Source of the DNA: DATARH01 sp035648415
Lineage (GTDB): Bacteria > Pseudomonadota > Alphaproteobacteria > ATCC43930 > CGMCC-115725
NCBI GenBank assembly: GCA_035648415.1
Contig: DASRLO010000040.1
Coordinates: forward strand, 1 to 64,000
Direction of reading: 5' to 3'
Length of the DNA: 64,000 nt
Positions 17,998-24,768 of this stretch are shown here, in pieces. The notes beneath the pieces were generated by a model, which saw only the letters and a list, made by a program, of their open reading frames with translations, ran no database searches and was not told the DNA's origin. Made by a program: the position numbers and the translations under genes. Positions within the stretch are counted from its first letter, which is position 1, and each line of letters opens with the position of its first letter.

Positions 17998-20355
17998 TCA
18001 CGCGCGCGCCTCCCGCATCGCCTGCCAGATGCGCTGGCTGGTCGCCGGCATGTCGAGGCTGGTCGCCGGCATGTCGAGGCTTGTCACCCCCAGCGGCGCC
18101 AGCGCGTCGATCACCGCATTGACGATCGCCGGCAGCGCGCCGACCGTGCCGGCTTCCCCCGCACCCTTGGCTCCCAAGGGGTTGCGCTTGGTCGGCACCG
18201 GGTTCGAGGTGATCTCCATATAGGGCATCGAATCGGCGCGCGGCATCGCGTAGTCCATAAAGCTGCCGGTCAGGTTCTGCCCCGACTCGCGGTCGTAGAC
18301 GACCTGTTCCATCAGCGCCTGGCCCAGCCCCTGCGCGACCCCGCCGTGTATCTGGCCCTTGAGCCCCATCGGGTTCACCACCGTGCCGACATCGTCAATC
18401 ACCACATAGCGCACGATCTCCAGCGCGCCGGTATCGGGGTCGATCTCGACCTCGCAGATATGGCAGCCGTTGGGGTAGGTGTTGTCCTCCGGCGCGAACG
18501 TGCCGGTCTCGAACAGCCCGCCTTCGAGCCCCGACGGCAGCCGCGCCGCCTGGAACGACGCCTTGGCGACATCGGCGATGCCGATCCGCCGGTCGGTGCC
18601 GGCGACCGCGAAACTGCCGCCATCGGCGCCGACCGCGAACTCGATGTCGGCGTCGGCCGCTTCGAGCAAATGCGCGGCGATGCGCTTGCCCTTGACGATG
18701 ATTTTATCGGCCGCCATCCACAAGGCCGAGCCGCCGATCACCGTCGAGCGCGAGCCGTTGGTGCCGATGCCGAAGGCGACGCGGTCGGTGTCGCCGTCGA
18801 TGTACTGCACTACATTGGGGTCGAGCCCGAGACGCTCGTTGAGCACCTGCTTGAAGGTTGTTTCGTGCCCCTGGCCCTGGTTCTTGCTGCCCATCAACAG
18901 GGTCGCGTTGCCGCTCGGGTGGAAGCGGATTTCGGCGAATTCCTGGCCCGGCCCGGCGGCCTTCTCGATCGGGTTGGCGATGCCGATGCCGCGCAGCCTG
19001 CCGCGCGCCTTCGCTTCGTCGCGGCGCGTGGCGAACCCGGCCCAGTCCGCCTGCTCCAGCGCCTTCGCCTGGTTCGCCGGGAAGTCGCCGCAATCGTAAT
19101 TGAGCCCGAGCGCGGTCTTGACCGGCAGCTTCTCGGGCGGGATCAAGTTCTTAGACCGCAGCTCGACCCGGTCGTAGCCCAGCTCGCGCGCCGCGTCGTC
19201 GATCAGCCGCTCGATGACATAGGTCGCCTCCGGCCGCCCGGCGCCGCGATAGGGCGCGGTGCCGTTGGTGTTGGCCATCACCGCATAGACCCCGACATAG
19301 GCGGCGGGGATGTCGTAGGTGCCGACCAAGGTCCCGACATTGCCGAACGTCGCCAGCAAATTGCGCTCGGACGAGATATAGGCGCCGACATTGGCCAGCG
19401 TCTTGACCCGCAGCCCGAGGAATTTGCCGTCGCCGTCCAATGCCAGCTCGGCGTCGCTGACATTGTCGCGGGCGTGCTCGTCGGCCTGGATCGCTTCGCT
19501 GCGCTCGCAGGTCCATTTGACCGGGCGGCGCAGCTTCTTCGCGGCGAGCAGCACCAGCCGGTGCTCGGGGTACTGCCAGCCCTTGGTGCCGAACCCGCCG
19601 CCGACATCGCCCGCGATGACCCTGATCTTACTCTCCGGGATCTTGAAGATGCGGGTCGCCAACGCCTGGCGCACCCGGTGCGGGTACTGCACGTCGGCGT
19701 AGAGCGTAAACCGCTCTTCGCCCGGGTCCCACACGCCGAGCGCGCCGCGCGGCTCCATGAAATGCGCATAGACCCGGCTGATGACGTAGCGCCGCTTGAC
19801 GACATGCGCGGCGTCGGCGAACGCGGCATCGGCCGCCGCTTTGTTGCCCGCCTCGAACAGGTTGGAGATGTTGTCCGGGCACTCCGGCCACACCGCGATC
19901 CTGCCCGCGGCGGCGTCGGCGGTGTCGGTGACCGATGGCAGCGCCTCGTAGTCGATGTCGATCAGCTCGGCGGCGTCCTTGGCCTGCGCCAGCGTGTCGG
20001 CGACAACCAGCGCCACCGGTTCGCCGACATAGCGCACCGTGCCTTGGGCCAGGCCGAGATGGGCGCGGGCGAACATCGGCGACCCGTCCGGCCGCTTGCG
20101 CTGGAACGGCACCCCCATCGCCCCGAGCTTCGCCGCGACGAGGTCGTCGCCGGTCAAGATCAGTTGCATGCCGGGCGCCGCGCTGGCCGCCGTCAGGTCG
20201 AGGCTCCCGATCCGCGCATGGGCATGCGGCGAGCGCAGCACATAGGCATGGACCTGACCCAGCAGATTGTTGTCGCTCTGAAAGTGCCCCTGGCCGCTCA
20301 GCAGCCGCTTGTCCTCGAAGCGCCGCACCGGCTGGCCGATCCCGAACTCGCCCAT
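17998..20355 (-). CDS. Xanthine dehydrogenase/CO dehydrogenase-family molybdopterin-binding subunit (form II CoxL-like)
   Basis: A 785-residue large subunit of the molybdenum hydroxylase family. An aldehyde-oxidase hammerhead domain comes first (about residues 20-130), then the molybdopterin-binding region with VGGGFGTKG and PYRGAGRPEA. The latter is a form II motif, not the AYRCSFR of true CO dehydrogenase. Active enzymes need a [2Fe-2S] small subunit and an FAD medium subunit, and neither is in the window. The ATG at 20355 was preferred to the TTG at 20373. Near the C terminus SLDMPAT occurs twice because of a 21-bp tandem duplication. Confidence 0.85.
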   Translation of the reverse strand: MGEFGIGQPVRRFEDKRLLSGQGHFQSDNNLLGQVHAYVLRSPHAHARIGSLDLTAASAAPGMQLILTGDDLVAAKLGAMGVPFQRKRPDGSPMFARAHLGLAQGTVRYVGEPVALVVADTLAQAKDAAELIDIDYEALPSVTDTADAAAGRIAVWPECPDNISNLFEAGNKAAADAAFADAAHVVKRRYVISRVYAHFMEPRGALGVWDPGEERFTLYADVQYPHRVRQALATRIFKIPESKIRVIAGDVGGGFGTKGWQYPEHRLVLLAAKKLRRPVKWTCERSEAIQADEHARDNVSDAELALDGDGKFLGLRVKTLANVGAYISSERNLLATFGNVGTLVGTYDIPAAYVGVYAVMANTNGTAPYRGAGRPEATYVIERLIDDAARELGYDRVELRSKNLIPPEKLPVKTALGLNYDCGDFPANQAKALEQADWAGFATRRDEAKARGRLRGIGIANPIEKAAGPGQEFAEIRFHPSGNATLLMGSKNQGQGHETTFKQVLNERLGLDPNVVQYIDGDTDRVAFGIGTNGSRSTVIGGSALWMAADKIIVKGKRIAAHLLEAADADIEFAVGADGGSFAVAGTDRRIGIADVAKASFQAARLPSGLEGGLFETGTFAPEDNTYPNGCHICEVEIDPDTGALEIVRYVVIDDVGTVVNPMGLKGQIHGGVAQGLGQALMEQVVYDRESGQNLTGSFMDYAMPRADSMPYMEITSNPVPTKRNPLGAKGAGEAGTVGALPAIVNAVIDALAPLGVTSLDMPATSLDMPATSQRIWQAMREARA
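18036..18077. repeat. 21-bp perfect tandem duplication inside the CoxL-like gene
   Basis: The unit that starts CTGGTCGCCGGCATGTCGAG is present twice, head to tail, at 18036-18056 and 18057-18077. It is in frame and adds seven residues (SLDMPAT repeated). It looks like recent replication slippage. Confidence 0.9.
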
Positions 20356-20423
20356 CGCCCAATCTTTCCGCAAAGGAGGGATGACGCCATTGTAGCGAGG
20401 CGCCGCGAAACCTCACCGGAAAT

Positions 20424-20504
20424 GTCATTGCGAGGAGCGCAGCGACGACGCAATCTCCCTCGGTCTAGCTGGCGGATGGATTGCTTCGCTCCGCCCGCAA
20501 TGAC
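20424..20504. repeat. Palindromic intergenic repeat, GTCATTGCGAG family
   Basis: An 81-bp copy bounded by GTCATTGCGAG and CGCAATGACG, lying in the divergent gap between the CoxL-like gene and the alpha/beta hydrolase gene. It contains GCAATCTCCC and GGATTGCTTCGC internal arms, like the copy at 40748. Confidence 0.8.
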
Positions 20505-20519
20505 GATTTGGTGAGGGAA

Positions 20520-21371
20520 ATGGAACGCATCGACATCGGCGAAGCCTCGGTCGAGGCGCTGGTCGCGGGAGAGGGACCGCCGCTCCTCTTCCTCCACGGG
20601 ATTGACTATTTCGCGCAGCACCGGCCGTTTCTCGACCGCCTGGCGCGGCAGTTTCGGGTGATCGCGCCGCGCCATCCGGGCTTCGGCACATCGCCGCGCC
20701 CCACTTGGATGCGCGGCGTCGGCGACATCGCCTATCTTTACCTCGACCTCCTCGACCGGCTGGAGCTCCGCGACGTGCTGCTGGTCGGCGCGTCGTTCGG
20801 CGGCTGGCTGGCGATGGAACTGGCCGTCCGCTCGACGGCGCGGTTGCGCGGCCTGGTGCTGATCGACTCGCTCGGGCTCAAATTCGGCGACCGCGACGAA
20901 ACCGAGATCGCCGACATCTTCGCGCTTCCGGTGGACGAGGCCGTGCGCCGCGCCTTTGCCGACCCGGCGAACGCGCCCGATTACGGCAAATTCGACGACG
21001 CCGCGATCGAGGAGGTCGCGCGCGACCGCGAGGCCGCGGTGCTCTACGGCTGGCGCCCGTTCATGCACAACCCGAGCCTGCGCCACTGGCTGCACCGGAT
21101 CGATATCCCGGCCCTCGTCCTGTGGGGCGTGCGCGACCGGATTACCGCCCCGGCCTATGGCGCGCATCTGGTGCAGAAGCTGCCCGATGCCCGCTTCATC
21201 CCGATCGCCGCCGCCGGCCACTATCCGCAGATCGAACAGCCGGAGAAGGTAGCGGAGCTAATCGAACAGTTTGCGTCGGGCATGATGGCCTCATCGGCGG
21301 CCCATTTCTCGCAGAGCAAGGGAGGGCGTCAAGGAACACGTGCGAACGATGGACGAAATATCGACGGATGA
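20520..21371 (+). CDS. Alpha/beta hydrolase
   Basis: A 283-residue alpha/beta hydrolase with LFLHGIDYF (oxyanion region), the nucleophile elbow GASFGG, a likely acid in GVRDRITAP and the catalytic histidine in AAGHYPQIE. The lid region is short. No signal peptide is seen. This form resembles meta-cleavage-product and enol-lactone hydrolases, but no substrate can be assigned. The ATG at 20520 follows GTGAGGGAA. The last 25-30 residues are a low-complexity tail that overlaps the next gene, so the original stop may have been lost. Confidence 0.8.
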   Translation: MERIDIGEASVEALVAGEGPPLLFLHGIDYFAQHRPFLDRLARQFRVIAPRHPGFGTSPRPTWMRGVGDIAYLYLDLLDRLELRDVLLVGASFGGWLAMELAVRSTARLRGLVLIDSLGLKFGDRDETEIADIFALPVDEAVRRAFADPANAPDYGKFDDAAIEEVARDREAAVLYGWRPFMHNPSLRHWLHRIDIPALVLWGVRDRITAPAYGAHLVQKLPDARFIPIAAAGHYPQIEQPEKVAELIEQFASGMMASSAAHFSQSKGGRQGTRANDGRNIDG

Positions 21372-21870
21372 ATGCAGGGAGCTTTACGCTCATTTTGGGC
21401 TTGCGTTCTATTGCTCTAACGTACTTGAGCATGGAATTGCGAATGCACTTTTAATTTTGGAGTTGATGGAAGGTCGAGCAGGCGCAAAGAATCGTGTCGA
21501 GTGGGAGGCGCTTGTTGACCAACACTTTGAGGATTCTTTTGAGAAAACGTTCGGAAAGCTCCGGCAACGCCTAGCCAGCCATGAAAGCCGTTTACCTACT
21601 TTCGTTTCTGTAATGGATGATCTCGGCCGCTGTGTGGATGAACGAAATTTCTTAGCCCACCATTTTTGGCGAGAACACGCGGCCCATTGGTTCACTAAGA
21701 AGGGCCGAGCAACAATGGTCCAAAGATTAGAAAAGGCGCGAGACCTCTTTTCGCAGACCGACCGAGCGCTGGAAGCCGCTGTGCAGCCCCTCGAAAACCG
21801 CTACGGGATTACGGAAGACTTGAAACGTCGCGAGCTGGAGCTGATGAAGCAAGAGATATCAAATATATAA
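21349..21870 (+). CDS. HEPN-like hypothetical protein (RNxxxH motif)
   Basis: A 173-residue (ATG at 21349) or 176-residue (GTG at 21340, close to AAGGA) mostly helical protein. I do not recognise a named family. It contains DERNFLAHHFW, which fits the RNxxxH motif of HEPN nucleases (Arg and His five apart). The first helix (CSNVLEHGIANALLILELME) also resembles HEPN-type hypothetical proteins. HEPN RNases act in toxin-antitoxin, abortive-infection and CRISPR systems; no MNT nucleotidyltransferase partner is adjacent. Codon use is AT-richer than its neighbours. The start overlaps the end of the preceding hydrolase gene. Confidence 0.55.
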   Translation: MDEISTDECRELYAHFGLAFYCSNVLEHGIANALLILELMEGRAGAKNRVEWEALVDQHFEDSFEKTFGKLRQRLASHESRLPTFVSVMDDLGRCVDERNFLAHHFWREHAAHWFTKKGRATMVQRLEKARDLFSQTDRALEAAVQPLENRYGITEDLKRRELELMKQEISNI

Positions 21871-21993
21871 GTGAGCGGAGCAGTATACCTCCAGAGTTCG
21901 TTTTATTGAGTCCCCTGCCCACGAGAGCCGGAGTTAGGTGGTGACGGGTGTTGGTTGCCGTCGGCTGTGGCAACGGAAAATGGAGAAAACACC

Positions 21994-23166
21994 ATGATGC
22001 ACTCCTGGCATTTCAGCGAGATGGCCTATCACCCGGCCTGGCCGCAGCTGAACGAGTCGTACCGGGTGATCGTCCCGAGCCGGCTCTACGACCCGAAGAT
22101 CGGCGCCGACCTCTACCACCGCTATCTCGACGAGTGGGCGCTGTGCGACGAGCTCGGCATCAACATCATGACCAACGAGCACCACGCGACGGCGACCTGC
22201 GCCGACTCGGTGTGCACGATCCCGATGGCGATCCTCGCGCGCGAGACCAAGAAGGTGCGGCTCCTCGCGCTCGGCATGCCGATCGCCAACCGCGAGAACC
22301 CGATCCGCGTCGCCGAGGAATATTCGATGCTCGACGTGATCTCGCGCGGCCGCATCGAGATGGGGTTTGTCAAGGGCGTGCCGTTCGAGATATCGCCCGC
22401 CAACTCGAACCCGGCCGATTTGATGGAGCGCTTCTGGGAGGCGCACGATTTGATCTTGAAGGCGATGACCTCGCAGGATGGGCCGTTCTCGTGGGAGGGC
22501 ACGCATTTCCACTACCGCTCGGTCAACATCTGGCCGCGCCCCTACCAGCAGCCGCACCCGCCGGTGTGGATGCCGGTCGGCAGCACCGGCAGCGCCAGCG
22601 AGGCCGCCGCGCGCGGCATCACCATCGGCGTGCTCAACACCGGCTGGGCGCGCACCCCCGGCATCTTCGACGCCTACCGCAAGAGGGCGGCCGAGACCGG
22701 GCATTCGGGCGCCCACGACAAGCTCGCCTACATGGCGCTGATCGGGGTCGGCCGCACCCGCGAGGAGGGCTGGCGCCGCGCCGACCAGATCCTCGACTAC
22801 AGCCGCACCTCGGGCATCGTCGCGCCGCAATTCGCCAACCCGCCGGGCTATGTCGCGCCGGCGCTGGCGGCGCAGGCGATCAAGGGCAGCGCCACCACCG
22901 CGCGCGCCACACGGCTGCAGACCCGCGACGGCAAGCCGATCAACCCGCGCACCGTCGGCGTCGAGGACGCGATCGGCGCCGGCCTCGTCTTCGCCGGCAC
23001 CCCCGACGACGTCTGGGACCAGCTCAAATCGTTCTACGACCATGTCGGCGGCTTCGGCCACCTCCTGATGATGGCCCAAGGCGGCCACATCAGCCACGAA
23101 GACACGGTCGACAATTTGACGCTGTTCTCGAAAGAGGTGCTGCCGCGGATGGCGGAATTGGGATGA
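21994..23166 (+). CDS. LLM class flavin-dependent oxidoreductase
   Basis: A 390-residue luciferase-like monooxygenase with the NEHHATATCADS strand, GRIEMGFVKGVPFE, WPRPYQQPHPPVWMP and a C-terminal GGFGHLLMMAQGGHI. The ATG at 21994, preceded by GGAGAA, is used; ATG at 21997 is equally possible. It probably oxygenates an unknown organic substrate with reduced FMN. It resembles the LLM protein at 14136 more than the F420-type one at 12521. Confidence 0.8.
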   Translation: MMHSWHFSEMAYHPAWPQLNESYRVIVPSRLYDPKIGADLYHRYLDEWALCDELGINIMTNEHHATATCADSVCTIPMAILARETKKVRLLALGMPIANRENPIRVAEEYSMLDVISRGRIEMGFVKGVPFEISPANSNPADLMERFWEAHDLILKAMTSQDGPFSWEGTHFHYRSVNIWPRPYQQPHPPVWMPVGSTGSASEAAARGITIGVLNTGWARTPGIFDAYRKRAAETGHSGAHDKLAYMALIGVGRTREEGWRRADQILDYSRTSGIVAPQFANPPGYVAPALAAQAIKGSATTARATRLQTRDGKPINPRTVGVEDAIGAGLVFAGTPDDVWDQLKSFYDHVGGFGHLLMMAQGGHISHEDTVDNLTLFSKEVLPRMAELG

Positions 23167-23473
23167 GATGTGGCCGGCCACCGCGATTTCGATGTTCTTG
23201 CTCTCAGCCTGGCATGCCCCGTGGCATGCCCCGCCCGCGCGTCGCATACGGCCGCGGTCGGCGAGGAATTGCCGGGCTGCTACGACCCCCGACCGGCTAC
23301 TTGCACTGCGCGGATTGCGCCATGTTGGGGTGACTATCAAATCGTTACCGAGGCTTGCAAACGACAGCGCGTCCATACCAATTCTGATGAATCTAGGGCG
23401 TTATCGTTCGTCCTACCGACAATCCGTGGATTATGCGGTTCAAGAGAGCCTGCCCCCCGCGTAAACGTGAGCG
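23167..23473. other. Intergenic stretch, nothing recognised
   Basis: About 300 bases between the LLM gene and the decayed toxin gene. A short direct repeat (GGCATGCCCC twice near 23210-23235) is the only structure noted. The ORFs that cross it look like chance readings. Confidence 0.5.
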
Positions 23474-23745
23474 TTACGGCCGGCGCCTGCCGTGGCGCAC
23501 GCGCAGGATCAGTACGCGGTCGCCATCGACCCGGTAGCGGATAATGTAAGGGGGACAACGGTCAGTTCGCGCAACTCGGTGTCGGATACCGGACGGCCGC
23601 GATCGGGGAAATTGGCTAGGCCGTTGCCGGCTGCGATTAGTCGGCCTGCTGTGTTTTTCGCGGCGTGCGGGTTGAACGCGCCGATATAGCGGCGGATTTC
23701 CTCCAGGTCAGCGACCGCCGCGAAGGTCCAAACGACTGTCGTCAA
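23474..23745 (-). pseudogene. ParE/RelE-family toxin, frameshifted copy
   Basis: The reading from the TTG at 23745 gives VVWTFAAVADLEEIRRYIGA and then FPDRGRPVSDTELREL, clearly ParE/RelE-like and parallel to the intact toxin at 24268. After TVVP the frame is lost at a run of five C (minus strand). One extra base would restore PYIIRYRVDGDRV to a final RVRHGRRRP and the stop at 23474, matching the other copy to the last residue. As written the frame ends at 23509. It is either inactivated or a homopolymer sequencing error. It starts in a TTGA overlap with its antitoxin. Confidence 0.8.
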
Positions 23746-23915
23746 CGCTTGGGCGGCGAGGGGAGTTCATCCGGAGTGCCCCAGGATTTCAGCCACTCGA
23801 CAACCTCTTCGTGCGGTACTACCCGTCCCGCTTCGACATCGCCCTCAGCCTCGGCGATCGCGCGCGTCTCGGCCCCCTCATCGAGGTCGTCGAAAACGCT
23901 CTTTGGTTCGGCCAT
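23742..23915 (-). CDS. Antitoxin of ParDE-type module (copy 1)
   Basis: A 57-residue protein: MAEPKSVFDDLDEGAETRA, then an acidic helix and VVPHEEVVEWLKSWG. It has GGAGG seven bases before the ATG (minus strand). It is homologous to the copy at 24528 (both begin MAEPKS and share RAIAEAE). It resembles the short ParD/CopG-like antitoxins that pair with this ParE group. Its stop overlaps the toxin start as TTGA, so toxin translation is coupled to it. Confidence 0.7.
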   Translation of the reverse strand: MAEPKSVFDDLDEGAETRAIAEAEGDVEAGRVVPHEEVVEWLKSWGTPDELPSPPKR

Positions 23916-23981
23916 CTGGTATTCCTCCGCCGGGTTATCTTACCGCACTTCGCGATGTTAAATACCTTGCGCCAACCGCCC

Positions 23982-24142
23982 TCGCCGCCCTCGTCGGGCG
24001 AGACAACGGCGCGGGACCGACAGAGGTTGCCTCATCGCGCCGGTATTCCGGCATCAGAAACTGCAACAGGTCGAGCACGCGCCTTATTCACGGCGCGCGC
24101 CTGCTCCTCGAGCTCGTCGATCGAGCGGGCGAGCACCGCGTA
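23982..24142 (-). pseudogene. 3' fragment of the capD/wbpM-like gene
   Basis: The sequence CTGCTCCTCGAGCTCGTCGA and the following GAGCGGGCGAGCACCGCGTA are nearly identical to the region encoding the end of the sugar dehydratase at 24769. The upstream part of that gene is absent. The fragment carries indels and no start and cannot be expressed as a protein of that family. Confidence 0.75.
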
Positions 24143-24223
24143 GGATGGGTTGAGCCGTGCGAAACCCATCAACCCCACAACCGACGCCGACGGTGGGTTT
24201 TCGCCCTGCTCAACCCACCGTAC
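24140..24223. repeat. Palindromic repeat, GTAGGATGGGTTGAGC family
   Basis: An 84-bp element with inverted ends: GTAGGATGGGTTGAGC at the left, and CTCAACCCACCGTAC at the right. Inner arms are CGAAACCCATC and GGTGGGTTTTCG. It sits exactly at the end of duplicated segment A and may mark the recombination or insertion point. Confidence 0.85.
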
Positions 24224-24267
24224 GAATCCGTTCGGTAGCGCTGTCCGTTCACACCAACGCCTGAAAG

Positions 24268-24537
24268 TTACGGTCGGCGCCGGCCGTGCCGGACCCGCAG
24301 GATACGCACGTGGTCGGCGGCGATCCTATAGCGGATGACGTAGGGGTAAACGAGCGTCATCTCGCGCAATTGCGATCCGGGAACCGGCCGGCCACGGTTC
24401 GGAAAATTCTCCAAACTGTCGCCCGCGGCCAGGATTTCTCGGACCATGTGTTCGGCCGCGCGCGGATTAGATGGCGCGATGTAGCGGTAGATGTGTTCGA
24501 TCTCTCGGAGCGCCGCAGGTGACCAAATTACCTGCAC
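24268..24537 (-). CDS. ParE/RelE-family toxin (copy 2, intact)
   Basis: An 89-residue toxin from the GTG at 24537. ParE features are the opening VIWSPAALREIEHIYRYIA, FPNRGRPVPGSQLREM, and the C-terminal YVIRYRIAADHVRILRVRHG. ParE toxins poison DNA gyrase, and related RelE toxins cleave mRNA; the type of target cannot be told here. It overlaps the antitoxin gene by 10 bases, the usual antitoxin-first layout. Confidence 0.85.
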   Translation of the reverse strand: MQVIWSPAALREIEHIYRYIAPSNPRAAEHMVREILAAGDSLENFPNRGRPVPGSQLREMTLVYPYVIRYRIAADHVRILRVRHGRRRP

Positions 24538-24698
24538 GGGGGCGGGACAATCTCACCTTTTGCAAGTTTCAACAGCCATTTCCGCACGCTCGCATGCGGT
24601 ACGCCCTTGCCCGCGTCGATCTCAGCCTCGGCCTCGGCAATAGCGCGGGCTTCGGCTTCCTCGTCGATCTCGTCGGAAATGCTCTTCGGCTCGGCCAT
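24528..24698 (-). CDS. Antitoxin of ParDE-type module (copy 2)
   Basis: A 56-residue protein that opens MAEPKSISDEIDEEAEARAI and then has an acidic helix and a PHASVRKWLLKLAKGE segment, homologous to the antitoxin at 23742. The probable role is to bind and neutralise the toxin at 24268 and repress the pair. It lies 71 bases downstream of the capD-like gene and may be cotranscribed with it. Confidence 0.7.
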   Translation of the reverse strand: MAEPKSISDEIDEEAEARAIAEAEAEIDAGKGVPHASVRKWLLKLAKGEIVPPPCR

Positions 24699-24768
24699 CT
24701 GACTTTCCTCTGCGGCCGCCTATCTTATCGCACTTTCCCGAATGCTGAACACCTGGCGCCAGCCGTCC

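Larger units (their letters stand above)
23474..24142. repeat. Segmental duplication, degenerate copy A
   Basis: Aligned by eye with 24268-24933. It contains the frameshifted toxin, its antitoxin, the 80-base spacer and a fragment of the 3' end of the capD-like gene. Similarity ends abruptly at GAGCACCGCGTA (24131-24142), exactly where a palindromic repeat begins. The copies have diverged considerably, so the event is not recent. Confidence 0.75.

Noticed and set aside
18346..20514. A 722-codon plus-strand open frame opposite the CoxL-like gene
   Set aside because: It has an Arg/Val/Gly/His-rich composition without domains. Strong GC3 bias of the true minus-strand gene keeps the complementary frame open.
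23170..23544. A 124-codon plus-strand frame downstream of the third LLM gene
   Set aside because: It overlaps the decayed toxin on the other strand and has no ribosome site or familiar sequence.
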